Counted from the first letter of the stretch, positions 1 through 11,356 are shown. The stretch is 64,000 nucleotides of DNA from Plutella xylostella (GCF_932276165.1 NC_063991.1:1355001-1419000); one strand, 5' to 3'. Numbers and translations: made by a program. Notes: generated from the letters alone by a model not told the origin.

Positions 1-153
1 AACATATATTATCGTTTCAACTACTCCCTATCATCATAATCGCTTTCTGATTCTGATTCTACAAATCTCACCCGAGGTTTCATTTTGTCCACCGAAAATA
101 TATTTTTATATTTTTTTGTCTTTGAGTCTAAATCTTCATCAACATTAAACTGA

Positions 154-2357
154 TCAATTAGGGTAGCATTTGTCGTTACCACGCTCCGAAGTCGTGATAA
201 TCAAACCATTTTTTGTGTGATTACTTGACTTTGATTGGTCTCTATCTGAATTATTTATCCCTTTGCAGTCTCTATCTAAATGCCCGAATCGACGGCAGGT
301 TTTACATTTGACAACCTCCTTCGGACATTTACTGACCACATGGCCTGTTTCACCGCAATGGACAACATTTCAAAAAAACTAAAGCTGCTATAAATCGATA
401 ACCATTTCGAGATATAGCTCTAAAGACCACAAAAAAAATGTTTTTGTATTTTTCGGATGTATCATTTTCGAGAAAATCATGAAATAGTAAAAAAGTGCTG
501 ATGACGTCATGCATCAGGTGCGATGCGTTTTGATGATCAAAGCCTATAGATTTAAAAACAAAGTAACTGTCACTTTCATTTTTGATTGACGTTGACGTTT
601 TATCGTGACGTTGTTGTTTATTTGGGTCATTTTCATAAATTCTGTTCTGACACTTTCTGACTATTTTTAGTATATATCATATAAAATGGTTAGTACGTAT
701 TAAGAGATGACCTCTATACAATATGTCCCTGAGCATGCCACCGCCTACACAGCTGAAAAAATGCTTATGATTATTTTTTTACATGATAAGTAAGTAGGTA
801 CTTTGTATCATCAGAAATATCAATGTCATTTGAAAATGACCCATTTGTTGATTGGCATGTAAACAAAGTTTAAATGTCACTTGTCAGTGTCATTTATGTT
901 TTTCTTCGAGACCAAGGCAATAGACAAAAATAAAAATTGAGCCTAATATGTGACGTCCCTTCCGGTTTTAAAATAATTAACTTTAAAGTTAAAAATAACA
1001 TGCAAAAATTAATGTATATACAAAATAAAAAAATACGGGTCCTCTAATTTTTTATAAACTTTCCGAATAGCTAATAAAAATATAGGGTAAAGAAAATGAA
1101 ATGTTGTCCATTGTAACAGGTTATGCTGGTCACTGTCTTTGCATTAAAATCGTTTGGCCTACGAGAAAAGTTTTGAGACTCAGTATCACGGTTGGTTGAG
1201 AAAACCCGTCTAGGTGTGTCGGCATTTTTACTCGTAATATTTCGGAAATATTTTAACACACCTGCTGGTTCTTGCAGATTCGCACCCTGAACGTTCATTT
1301 TAATATTAGGGTCGTCGATTCCGTTTGTAAGACAATGTACTGCCTTTTTGCCCCGTAATTCGCATCTATTTATAAACAGCATTTTGTCATAATAATATTG
1401 CTCGAGTGTTTCGTTATGCCGAGTTTTCCTAGACAACATCTCAAACAGCATGTCACCGTAATTCTCTTCAATCGAGAATTCTTCTAGCAACTGTTCCTGC
1501 AGCTCAGCCCATGTGAATTTAATGCTAGCTAAGCCGTCGTACCATTGTTTAGCTAAGCCCTTCAATCTCGGTAACGCACAATATATAGTTTGCCTTTCGC
1601 TCCAACCATAAACATGCGCGGACTCGTTGATTTTTGATAACCAGTCTTTCATAGTTTGTGTTTTAGCTTGCGGGTCAAAATCTGGTATAACATTTTGTGC
1701 GGCTTGCAATCCAGCTCCAGGAGACGCGGTGTTATTACGTTCATTTAAAGCAGTGACAAGTTTTTCTACCAATGTATTTTCGTTGGCTGGTTTCGAGCAA
1801 TAAGATGAATTCTGGTGTCGGTCCTTTTGGGCGGATAGTATTGAAGAGGAACGATGTTTCTTCCTACTATTCACGCGCCGACTTTTGTGGGTCATAACAG
1901 GAGATGAATGACTGTCCGAAGAACTAGGCCTGTACGGAGGCTTACGCGTCTTCCTGTGTCCGCGTTTGTAATGTACGTGACACTTGCCACTACTATCCGT
2001 CGAGTCCGATGATGAATTTATACTGTGATACCTTCGATTTGTATGCAACGGAGACCTCGACCTACTCATAGGATCTCGGCGGGACCGACTAGCCGAACGG
2101 TATCTACTATCATCGCGGCGACGGGAACATCTGTACGATCCACGCCTACGAGACTTACTCCTTGACCGCCTATCTGAAGTTCCATTTTTATTGCGCCGCG
2201 GCGTTGATGAGCGTTGTCGACGTGATTTACGCCTGCCAACGTCGCGAAGTCGCGGTGGAGTACGAGACCTACTTCTAGTGTTATCGCGTCGGTCACGTGT
2301 ATAGCATCTACTACGACTTAATGGAGGAGTTCCAATATCTGACTTATCACTTTCCAT
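154..2357 (-). pseudogene. gag: gag of LTR element copy A, broken by a TIR insertion
   Basis: The ATG is at 2355-2357. The first open part (2357-1071, 428 codons) has an Arg/Ser-rich N-terminal half, then a Ty3/gypsy-type Gag region (about residues 195-370) with a WLSKINESAHVYGW stretch typical of retrotransposon Gag. Its last dozen or so codons lie inside the insertion at 360-1109 and are not Gag. The remaining part (to 154) carries cysteines of CCHC zinc knuckles; the insertion splits the first knuckle after its second residue pair. A stop follows shortly after, and an acidic stretch continues in another frame to about base 30, which may be a frameshift or decay. Gag would package element RNA; this copy should not make an intact protein. 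Confidence 0.8.
360..1109. mobile_element. 750-bp TIR element inside gag, copy A
   Basis: The ends are a perfect 13-bp inverted repeat (GGACAACATTTCA). Removing 360-1109 and one copy of the flanking AT (358-359, 1110-1111) rejoins the gag frame across a zinc knuckle, so the boundaries and the 2-bp target duplication are well fixed. It has no long ORF, so it is non-autonomous. I cannot assign a superfamily. Confidence 0.8.
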
Positions 2358-2367
2358 TTCGCAATTC

Positions 2368-3419
2368 CTATAAGGATAGTGGGGAACGAAAGGAATGAAC
2401 TGTTTTCTGAAATATTTATCACCATATTAATATATAACGTTAGATACTTGCGTTATTTCAGGATGGGTAAACCATTATAGGACAAACAAAACAGTATGGC
2501 AAAGATCATGTGAAATTATTGTAATTTTCAGGCATCTGGCATAAAAATATCATGTTGAGACTGTAGTGTAGGGTGTAGGTAAGGTAACCAGGTAAAATTG
2601 TAATGAGCCCGCGCAGCGTGTCTGTCCCCGACGAGGCTCGCTTACAGAGACCATAACATTCCTTTAGATACCTTTGCAGTAAGTAGGTATACATGTTAGT
2701 TGTATAAGCTGCTGGTGTTCCAGTTTAAATAAATAAATTGTCAATAAACGTTATTATTACAGATAGAATAAATCTTTTTTTTTTTTTCAAACTTACATTA
2801 GTTATTTGCGTTATTTCACGTCACTATTTACAATAACTGGCTACGGGACATGTAAAGGAATAACCAGTTTCTAGATATACGACAAACTAGTGGTTTTTGT
2901 AAACTAGTGATTATTGTAAATACCAAAAACATGTTTTGTAGACTGAATAAAAAAGTGTCAGGAAATAGTTTCAAATTTCAGCATTACTCCTTCTGGTCAT
3001 CATTATTTACAGTTAACTGCCATCACTTATCACTAATCCAAGTTTATTTATATAGTTTATTACACTAATTTAACTAACGAATATGAATATGAATAACAGA
3101 ATTTTATTTTTCACAAAAATATACCTATGCCTTCATACAAAAACATAGCTAAAACAACTCCCCCTAAACAACTCCCCAAAACACTTAACGATTGCCGAGA
3201 TATTTACAGATTTAAATAGCGCGTTATAAAAGTAGAGGTAGTAGGTTTAGACGTCACCGGTTACATTACGTTTCGTGAAAATCACGTAACGACCCACGGC
3301 CACGCCTAATACATATACAATCGTGCCCTATTCCCACAGGGGAAGACAACGATTCATGAACAATTTAAAACACTATGGAACGATAAAACTTCAAATTAAA
3401 AACAACATGCAATACTCAC
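2368..3419 (-). other. Leader of the LTR element, possible spliced intron
   Basis: This lies between the LTR and gag. On the minus strand a good donor (GGTGAGTATT, boundary near 3419/3420) and a pyrimidine-rich tract ending in TAG at 2368-2370, just upstream of the gag ATG, could define an intron. Nothing else is recognisable in this AT-rich leader. The splice call is inference only. Confidence 0.3.
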
Positions 3420-3480
3420 CGATTTTCTTCAGTTATATAGCTTACCACAATTATATTTATTTCGCATCCACTAGTGGGAT

Positions 3481-3495
3481 ATCAGATCCCACTTC
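3481..3495 (-). other. Possible primer-binding site
   Basis: Immediately inside the LTR the minus strand reads GAAGTGGGATCTGAT. From memory this resembles the complement of an internal part of tRNA-Leu, as used by some gypsy-type elements whose primer site is offset from the CCA end. The match is short and unverified. Confidence 0.35.
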
Positions 3496-3737
3496 TGAAC
3501 TTTTAAATTCACAAGTTAAACACTTTCTAGGATTTTAAATAGTTTTATTGAGTAATCTCAACACGTGCATCAGTTGGCGCCCGTTCGAAATCTGACGTCT
3601 AGGGTTGCCCTTGCTCAAAATAATATCCAAGTCACAGGTACGTATGCTACCTCAAATAATACTTTTATACGTCAAATATCGCACAGGCTCAAAATAATAT
3701 TACACAAAATAACGATTCAAATTACATAATCTTAACA
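3496..3737 (-). repeat. LTR shared by copies A and B (242 bp)
   Basis: The sequence begins TG and ends CA. On the minus strand it starts TGTTAAGATT, has a TATA box (TATAAAAG, 3662-3669) and a poly(A) signal (AATAAA, 3544-3549), the order expected for U3-R-U5. An identical copy is at 8807-9048. Copy B's internal region joins directly to its left-reading start at 3738, so this LTR is both the 3' LTR of copy B and the 5' LTR of copy A. Confidence 0.75.
3662..3669 (-). promoter_or_regulatory. TATA box of the LTR
   Basis: TATAAAAG on the minus strand, about 70 bp inside the LTR start and about 115 bp before AATAAA. It is repeated at 8973-8980. It fits an LTR promoter. Confidence 0.55.
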
Positions 3738-4602
3738 GTCGGCCATCCTGAACATGTGTCTGGCCCAGACACATAAGGAATTTCACCTGATTAACATAAA
3801 TAAACAATAACACTATAAAATAAGACTATAAATGGAGGAAGATACGGTACCCGCTTACCCGCTGTCCTACAAAACTGCGTCCAATGGACCTACTATGTCT
3901 TAGAGTCTGACAGGTGAAGTACATACAACATAACATCAAGTATTTCAGACCCCTCTTTCATTAATTAGTAAGACCGTACCGTACCGTATCCTTATCCCTT
4001 ATGAAAATATAAATCAATAACTATAAGTACATTTTCCAACATCAACTCGTCAACTTTACACACTCACACAATCAAAATATCTCATATCTAACATGTATCT
4101 AACTGACCGTGCATTGAAATGGTAGACATAATAACGAAACAAAGGGAAAAACATCATTCTAAACATTTGTATAGGTCTTATTCTGATAAATGTATGCTCA
4201 TATTACGCTCATATTAAGCTCTGGATTTCCTTAGTAAGTTAAGATAAATTATAATTTAAAAAAATATAATTATATAATAAACCTAGAGCAGAAGACAATT
4301 TTAGATCGACCTCACTTTATACTTATGTAGTTATACCAAAAACAACAAATTAATTATAGAATAAAACTAGAACGGAATACAATTTTAGAGCAATCTTACT
4401 TTATCCTTATAAATGTATACCTTTCGGCCATCCCCATAATCGCGAATGTCCCCATTCGATCGACAACCATTCTAACTGACACCATCTGCAGGTTCACTAC
4501 GGTTCTTCACCAGGATGAGCTTCTTCGGGCTTATCGGACTGACAGGGCACCACTTGCACACAGCGTGCTACTGCTTCACTCCTACGATGAATTAATGAGT
4601 CT
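3738..4602. other. 3' internal region of copy B, no ORF
   Basis: AT-rich sequence between the shared LTR and the short tandem repeats. It contains a small palindrome near 3755-3772 (TGTGTCTGG...CCAGACACA) close to the LTR. No coding region is seen. Confidence 0.6.
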
Positions 4603-5080
4603 GGGCACCGCTTACACGCACTAGGTGTTTCGGCCTCACTCCAGATTATATTAACAAGCCTGGGCACCGCTTACACGCACTAGGTGTTTCGGCCTCACTC
4701 CAGATTATATTAACAAGGCTGGGCACCGCTTACACGCACTAGGTGTTTCGGCCTCACTCCAGATCATCATTAACAAGTCTGGGCACCGCTTACACGCACT
4801 AGGTGTTTCGGCCTCACTCCAGATTATATTAACAAGCCTGGGCACCGCTTACACGCACTAGGTGTTTCGGCCTCACTCCAGATTATATTAACAAGGCTGG
4901 GCACCGCTTACACGCACTAGGTGTTTCGGCCTCACTCCAGATCATCATTAACAAGTCTGGGCACCGCTTACACGCACTAGGTGTTTCGGCCTCACTCCAG
5001 ATCATCATTAACAAGTCTGGGCACCGCTTACACGCACTAGGTGTTTCGGCCTCACTCCAGAGTATCGTTAAGCGAATAGG
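4603..5080 (-). repeat. Eight tandem 59/60-bp repeats
   Basis: Units start at 4603, 4662, 4721, 4781, 4840, 4899, 4959 and 5019, each beginning GGGCACCGCTTACACGCACT on the plus strand. Some units are 59 bp and some 60 bp, differing in an AGATTATATT versus AGATCATCAT block. Read on the minus strand, 60-bp units encode a 20-residue repeat with a CKRCP core, while 59-bp units break the frame. Half-diverged copies flank both sides. Confidence 0.9.
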
Positions 5081-5203
5081 ACACCGCTTGCAAGTACTGC
5101 CTGCTTTGGTCTCGATCTTGTGCCCCCTCTTGGCCACACGCACCTCCAGGTACCACGAGTACAACGTTGGTACTTTGGCCTCCTCCGGATCGTTGCAGTT
5201 CAA
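4883..5203 (-). CDS. Open frame with CKRCP repeats in the LTR element
   Basis: A 106-codon frame whose first half is non-repetitive and second half is three to four CKRCP-containing repeats (for example ETPSACKRCPDLLMMIW). The paired cysteines resemble a metal-binding knuckle but lack a clear CCHC pattern. The frame ends where a 59-bp unit shifts it. It may be the decayed 3' end of the element's coding region. I do not recognise the protein. Confidence 0.3.
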   Translation of the reverse strand: MNCNDPEEAKVPTLYSWYLEVRVAKRGHKIETKAGSTCKRCPIRLTILWSEAETPSACKRCPDLLMMIWSEAETPSACKRCPDLLMMIWSEAETPSACKRCPALLI

Positions 5204-5464
5204 AGGGGAAATGGATGAAAGGTTTTAAGCTAATAATTGCTTAATGGAATAGTGATATCAAATGAAATAGCCATCAAAAAGAATGATCAACTTTATACAC
5301 CTAACATCAAGAACATATATTATCGTTTCAACTACTCCCTATCATCATAATCGCTTTCTGATTCTGATTCTACAAATCTCACCCGAGGTTTCATTTTGTC
5401 CACCGAAAATATATTTTTATATTTTTTTGTCTTTGAGTCTAAATCTTCATCAACATTAAACTGA

Positions 5465-7668
5465 TCAATTAGGGTAGCATTTGTCGTTACCACGCTCCGA
5501 AGTCGTGATAATCAAACCATTTTTTGTGTGATTACTTGACTTTGATTGGTCTCTATCTGAATTATTTATCCCTTTGCAGTCTCTATCTAAATGCCCGAAT
5601 CGACGGCAGGTTTTACATTTGACAACCTCCTTCGGACATTTACTGACCACATGGCCTGTTTCACCGCAATGGACAACATTTCAAAAAAACTAAAGCTGCT
5701 ATAAATCGATAACCATTTCGAGATATAGCTCTAAAGACCACAAAAAAAATGTTTTTGTATTTTTCGGATGTATCATTTTCGAGAAAATCATGAAATAGTA
5801 AAAAAGTGCTGATGACGTCATGCATCAGGTGCGATGCGTTTTGATGATCAAAGCCTATAGATTTAAAAACAAAGTAACTGTCACTTTCATTTTTGATTGA
5901 CGTTGACGTTTTATCGTGACGTTGTTGTTTATTTGGGTCATTTTCATAAATTCTGTTCTGACACTTTCTGACTATTTTTAGTATATATCATATAAAATGG
6001 TTAGTACGTATTAAGAGATGACCTCTATACAATATGTCCCTGAGCATGCCACCGCCTACACAGCTGAAAAAATGCTTATGATTATTTTTTTACATGATAA
6101 GTAAGTAGGTACTTTGTATCATCAGAAATATCAATGTCATTTGAAAATGACCCATTTGTTGATTGGCATGTAAACAAAGTTTAAATGTCACTTGTCAGTG
6201 TCATTTATGTTTTTCTTCGAGACCAAGGCAATAGACAAAAATAAAAATTGAGCCTAATATGTGACGTCCCTTCCGGTTTTAAAATAATTAACTTTAAAGT
6301 TAAAAATAACATGCAAAAATTAATGTATATACAAAATAAAAAAATACGGGTCCTCTAATTTTTTATAAACTTTCCGAATAGCTAATAAAAATATAGGGTA
6401 AAGAAAATGAAATGTTGTCCATTGTAACAGGTTATGCTGGTCACTGTCTTTGCATTAAAATCGTTTGGCCTACGAGAAAAGTTTTGAGACTCAGTATCAC
6501 GGTTGGTTGAGAAAACCCGTCTAGGTGTGTCGGCATTTTTACTCGTAATATTTCGGAAATATTTTAACACACCTGCTGGTTCTTGCAGATTCGCACCCTG
6601 AACGTTCATTTTAATATTAGGGTCGTCGATTCCGTTTGTAAGACAATGTACTGCCTTTTTGCCCCGTAATTCGCATCTATTTATAAACAGCATTTTGTCA
6701 TAATAATATTGCTCGAGTGTTTCGTTATGCCGAGTTTTCCTAGACAACATCTCAAACAGCATGTCACCGTAATTCTCTTCAATCGAGAATTCTTCTAGCA
6801 ACTGTTCCTGCAGCTCAGCCCATGTGAATTTAATGCTAGCTAAGCCGTCGTACCATTGTTTAGCTAAGCCCTTCAATCTCGGTAACGCACAATATATAGT
6901 TTGCCTTTCGCTCCAACCATAAACATGCGCGGACTCGTTGATTTTTGATAACCAGTCTTTCATAGTTTGTGTTTTAGCTTGCGGGTCAAAATCTGGTATA
7001 ACATTTTGTGCGGCTTGCAATCCAGCTCCAGGAGACGCGGTGTTATTACGTTCATTTAAAGCAGTGACAAGTTTTTCTACCAATGTATTTTCGTTGGCTG
7101 GTTTCGAGCAATAAGATGAATTCTGGTGTCGGTCCTTTTGGGCGGATAGTATTGAAGAGGAACGATGTTTCTTCCTACTATTCACGCGCCGACTTTTGTG
7201 GGTCATAACAGGAGATGAATGACTGTCCGAAGAACTAGGCCTGTACGGAGGCTTACGCGTCTTCCTGTGTCCGCGTTTGTAATGTACGTGACACTTGCCA
7301 CTACTATCCGTCGAGTCCGATGATGAATTTATACTGTGATACCTTCGATTTGTATGCAACGGAGACCTCGACCTACTCATAGGATCTCGGCGGGACCGAC
7401 TAGCCGAACGGTATCTACTATCATCGCGGCGACGGGAACATCTGTACGATCCACGCCTACGAGACTTACTCCTTGACCGCCTATCTGAAGTTCCATTTTT
7501 ATTGCGCCGCGGCGTTGATGAGCGTTGTCGACGTGATTTACGCCTGCCAACGTCGCGAAGTCGCGGTGGAGTACGAGACCTACTTCTAGTGTTATCGCGT
7601 CGGTCACGTGTATAGCATCTACTACGACTTAATGGAGGAGTTCCAATATCTGACTTATCACTTTCCAT
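5465..7668 (-). pseudogene. gag: gag of LTR element copy B, broken by the same TIR insertion
   Basis: Same structure and protein as in copy A: open part 7668-6382 with an Arg/Ser-rich half and a Gag core, insertion at 5671-6420, then the rest of the zinc-knuckle region down to 5465. The same insertion at the same base shows that the break predates the duplication of the element. Confidence 0.8.
5671..6420. mobile_element. 750-bp TIR element inside gag, copy B
   Basis: Identical by eye to 360-1109, with the same 13-bp TIRs and AT target duplication. Confidence 0.8.
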
Positions 7669-8806
7669 TTCGCAATTCCTATAAGGATAGTGGGGAACGA
7701 AAGGAATGAACTGTTTTCTGAAATATTTATCACCATATTAATATATAACGTTAGATACTTGCGTTATTTCAGGATGGGTAAACCATTATAGGACAAACAA
7801 AACAGTATGGCAAAGATCATGTGAAATTATTGTAATTTTCAGGCATCTGGCATAAAAATATCATGTTGAGACTGTAGTGTAGGGTGTAGGTAAGGTAACC
7901 AGGTAAAATTGTAATGAGCCCGCGCAGCGTGTCTGTCCCCGACGAGGCTCGCTTACAGAGACCATAACATTCCTTTAGATACCTTTGCAGTAAGTAGGTA
8001 TACATGTTAGTTGTATAAGCTGCTGGTGTTCCAGTTTAAATAAATAAATTGTCAATAAACGTTATTATTACAGATAGAATAAATCTTTTTTTTTTTTTCA
8101 AACTTACATTAGTTATTTGCGTTATTTCACGTCACTATTTACAATAACTGGCTACGGGACATGTAAAGGAATAACCAGTTTCTAGATATACGACAAACTA
8201 GTGGTTTTTGTAAACTAGTGATTATTGTAAATACCAAAAACATGTTTTGTAGACTGAATAAAAAAGTGTCAGGAAATAGTTTCAAATTTCAGCATTACTC
8301 CTTCTGGTCATCATTATTTACAGTTAACTGCCATCACTTATCACTAATCCAAGTTTATTTATATAGTTTATTACACTAATTTAACTAACGAATATGAATA
8401 TGAATAACAGAATTTTATTTTTCACAAAAATATACCTATGCCTTCATACAAAAACATAGCTAAAACAACTCCCCCTAAACAACTCCCCAAAACACTTAAC
8501 GATTGCCGAGATATTTACAGATTTAAATAGCGCGTTATAAAAGTAGAGGTAGTAGGTTTAGACGTCACCGGTTACATTACGTTTCGTGAAAATCACGTAA
8601 CGACCCACGGCCACGCCTAATACATATACAATCGTGCCCTATTCCCACAGGGGAAGACAACGATTCATGAACAATTTAAAACACTATGGAACGATAAAAC
8701 TTCAAATTAAAAACAACATGCAATACTCACCGATTTTCTTCAGTTATATAGCTTACCACAATTATATTTATTTCGCATCCACTAGTGGGATATCAGATCC
8801 CACTTC

Positions 8807-9048
8807 TGAACTTTTAAATTCACAAGTTAAACACTTTCTAGGATTTTAAATAGTTTTATTGAGTAATCTCAACACGTGCATCAGTTGGCGCCCGTTCGAA
8901 ATCTGACGTCTAGGGTTGCCCTTGCTCAAAATAATATCCAAGTCACAGGTACGTATGCTACCTCAAATAATACTTTTATACGTCAAATATCGCACAGGCT
9001 CAAAATAATATTACACAAAATAACGATTCAAATTACATAATCTTAACA
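8807..9048 (-). repeat. 5' LTR of copy B (242 bp)
   Basis: Identical by eye to 3496-3737, with TATA at 8973-8980 and AATAAA at 8855-8860 (minus strand). The identity between copies stops exactly at its outer CA/TG end, base 9048, as expected for an LTR terminus. Confidence 0.75.
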
Positions 9049-9059
9049 TGTGTCATATA

Positions 9060-9328
9060 CAGGATGTTGCAAAAAGGGTATACTAAGCCGAAACCTACAT
9101 GTGCAGCATAGCATGGTATATCTAAGCCTGAAACTGAAATTAGAATTTGAAAATTCGCGAAAAAAAAAATTATTTTCCATAGTAACTTTGTTGGTCACGT
9201 GACTTTTTACTATGGAAAATTAATTTTTATTTTCGCGAATTTCCAAATTCTGATTTCAGTTTCGGGCTTAGATATACCATGCTGCACATGTAGGTTTCGG
9301 CTTAGTATACCAATTTTGCAACACCCTG
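9060..9328. mobile_element. Palindromic MITE A (CAGGGTGTTGCAAAA ends)
   Basis: A 269-bp near-palindrome with termini CAGGATGTTGCAAAA...TTTTGCAACACCCTG flanked by TA. The two arms match over most of their length around a GGTCACGTGAC centre. TA duplication and these ends suggest a Tc1/mariner-derived MITE. Other copies: 11083, 27476, 38983, 49282. Confidence 0.8.
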
Positions 9329-9392
9329 TAAATACAGCACATAAAACATGTCACATAATAACAATCCATCTGGTTCGTACATCGTTATTCTC

Positions 9393-9706
9393 GCGGTGGT
9401 AGCTCGGGTAAGCGCCGCTTCTCCCATAAGAGGTGCGGGTTCGAATCCCGGCGCTGACATGTACCAATGAGTTCTTTGAATTTAAGTACAATGTAAACCA
9501 TCGCACTAACGGCGAAGGTAAACATCGACATATAACATAGATATGTGAACCCACCAACCCGCAGTGGACTAGCGTAGTGGGAAATGGTCCAAGCTTAGGA
9601 AGGCAGTTTAGACCTTGGGGATATGCACAAAAGTTCCACTCTAGAGAGCCAGGTGCAGCGACTAACACCCCCACAGAGAATAGAATAGAATAGAATATAA
9701 TAGAAT
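9393..9706 (+). mobile_element. tRNA-headed SINE A
   Basis: Starts GCGGTGGTAGCTCGGG with a B-box-like GGTTCGAATCCC, and ends in a (GAATA)n tail. This is the reference layout of the family: tRNA-like head, body with CACATCTAGATATG-type palindrome, then CTGACACCCCCACAGAG and the tail. Near-matching 11-bp flanks (ATCGTTATTCT / ATCGTTAATCT) fit a target duplication. Confidence 0.85.
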
Positions 9707-9911
9707 CGTTAATCTAGGATGAGTCAGTGGTGGTAAGATAAGCTCTTCTGCCTTAGATAATACATTATTTATCTGTAGACGTACTTATCTACTTAAAGGT
9801 AAGTATTTAAATAATGAAATTCTCTGTAACTTTGGATACCGCCTGCAGGTTACTCGGTACCTAATTAGAGCGAACATGGGGCCGTGTACCAGAGTGCGCA
9901 GCTCCATTATA

Positions 9912-10092
9912 CACTCACGGGCAATGAAAAAGTTCCACTTACAAAATGCCCACAACAAACGACCCCAATTTTTACAAAGATTTAATTTAATATTGGAACA
10001 AAATATTACCGATTTTAGTTGGCTCTGATGCTCTGTTAAATGTACTTCAATGTTGCAGAAGACGGCATTAAGATAGCCTTTTCCGTTTAGAA
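9912..10092 (+). mobile_element. MITE C, right end missing
   Basis: Starts at a TA with CACTCACGGGCAATGAAAAA and runs to about TTTTCCGTTTAG, then is replaced by other sequence. The family has about 27-bp TIRs and TA target duplications, as in mariner-type MITEs. Confidence 0.6.
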
Positions 10093-10224
10093 CCGATTTT
10101 CGATTTGTTTTGTTTGAGGCATAGGTAATGTTAGCCCGAGTGCCATGTTTTTATCAAAATCGGCTAAGCCGTTCAAAAGTTATGCGACGATGAATGTCTG
10201 CGGGTTTTAACGTTGGTTTGCCTA

Positions 10225-10433
10225 TATTAGTATGTGTTAGTATAATTAAGCTATGTGAGTATGTGTGTGTGTCTATGTTTGTTACTTCTTCATGTCAAAA
10301 CGGCTGAACAGATTTTAATGAAATTTTGTATGGAGTTAGCTGACAACCTAGATTAACACATAGGCTACTTTTTATCGCGGAATTCCCACGGGAAACCTTT
10401 TTAAGGCGAAGCGAAGCTCGCGGGAACAGCTAG
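10225..10433 (+). mobile_element. Older Helitron-like short element
   Basis: Ends GCGAAGCTCGCGGGAACAGC+TAG followed by T, like the Helitron-like family described at 11515, but the 5' half has a GTGTGTGT microsatellite in place of GTCT. The start is uncertain. Confidence 0.5.
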
Positions 10434-10803
10434 TGTACAGTCAGCTGCTGCTAAAAGTAGCTGTACACTTTTGTACCTCGTCAAACTCACAAACTGTCTA
10501 TCAAAAATCAAAATTGACAATTTGCTATGTAGCTAGTTCGACAAGAAAAAAAAGTGTATAGCTACTTATGAAGCTGACCGTACAATTAAAGAATTTTCTA
10601 TCTATGTCGTGCCGTGGCTGTGTGGACAATGGAACCGAGTCCGCCCGAGGTTAACAAGAGTTACTGTGTTGGATATTGTTATTACAAAACCCACGGGCCG
10701 ACGCCGAACTAGCGGTATATAATAATAGCATTCGGTTATTGTTATATATGTATTTATGTATATTATTATTTACTTTTTTCTCCCGTTGAACTAAGCACTA
10801 CTA

Positions 10804-11041
10804 CACTCACGTGCAATGAAAAGGTTCCACTGAGAAAAAACACCAAATTACTCCTAAACGGAAGTTGCTAGCTTAATAACGCCTTCTGCAACATTGAAGT
10901 ACCTACATTTAACAGAGCATCAGGATATTACCAACTAAAAACTGTTACAATTTGTTAAAATTTTAATTTAAAGGTTTGAAAAAAATTGTCGCGTTTGGTG
11001 TCGGCATTTCGTGAGTGGAACTCTTTCACTGCCCGTGAGTG
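10804..11041. mobile_element. MITE C, complete
   Basis: 238 bp with termini CACTCACGTGCAATGAAAAG and its inverted match ending CCCGTGAGTG, flanked by TA on both sides. Confidence 0.8.
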
Positions 11042-11082
11042 TAATTCTAACCATAATGCATGTTGTTTTTGGATAATAAATA

Positions 11083-11336
11083 TAGGCCGTAATATGCTAA
11101 GCCGAAACCTACATGTGCAGCATGTTATATCTAAGCCCGAAACTAAAAATCAGAATTTGAAAATTCACGAAAAAAAAAAATCATTTTCCATAGAAACTTT
11201 GTTGGTCACGTGACTTTTACTATGGAAAAAAATTTTTTTTTCGCGAATTTCCAAATTCTGATTTCAGTTTCGGGCTTAGATATAGCATGCTGCACATGCA
11301 GGTTTCGGCTTAGTATACCAATTTTGCAACACCCTG
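11083..11336. mobile_element. Palindromic MITE A
   Basis: Same palindrome as 9060-9328; the left end is degraded, the right end TTTTGCAACACCCTG is intact and followed by TA. Confidence 0.7.
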
Positions 11337-11356
11337 TATAAGGTAAACTAGGACAT

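Larger units (their letters stand above)
1..3737 (-). mobile_element. Ty3/gypsy-like LTR retrotransposon, copy A (cut by window edge)
   Basis: The element reads right to left: LTR (3496-3737), leader, gag, zinc-knuckle region, then off the window at base 1. Bases 1-3737 repeat at 5312-9048 with an offset of exactly 5311, and I saw no mismatch by eye. The gag-like protein, the TATA box and AATAAA in the LTR, and a possible primer site beside the LTR support an LTR retrotransposon. No protease, RT or integrase is visible. The LTR of this copy also serves as the 3' LTR of copy B, so the two share one LTR. Confidence 0.8.
3496..9048 (-). mobile_element. Ty3/gypsy-like LTR element, copy B (complete, non-autonomous)
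   Basis: 5' LTR 8807-9048, internal region 3738-8806, 3' LTR 3496-3737. The roughly 5-kb internal part has a broken gag (5465-7668) and a 3' region with short tandem repeats (4603-5080), but no RT, RNase H or integrase. It therefore looks like a gag-only non-autonomous or deleted element. The sequence just before the 3' LTR on the minus strand (CAGGATGGCCGAC) would hold the polypurine tract; it is not very purine-rich. To the right, bases from 9049 are unrelated MITE sequence. Confidence 0.75.

Noticed and set aside
1071..2357. SR-type splicing factor, from the Arg/Ser-rich N-terminus
   Set aside because: The rest of the frame is retrotransposon Gag and the gene lies between an LTR and zinc knuckles.
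3573..3592. Plus-strand primer-binding site TTGGCGCCCGTTCG
   Set aside because: The element reads on the minus strand and this sequence falls inside the LTR.
4603..5080. CRISPR-like array
   Set aside because: Units are contiguous 59/60-bp repeats with no spacers, in a eukaryotic retroelement.
9060..9328. Regulatory E-box site from the central GGTCACGTGACC-like word
   Set aside because: It is the symmetric centre of MITE A and recurs in every copy.
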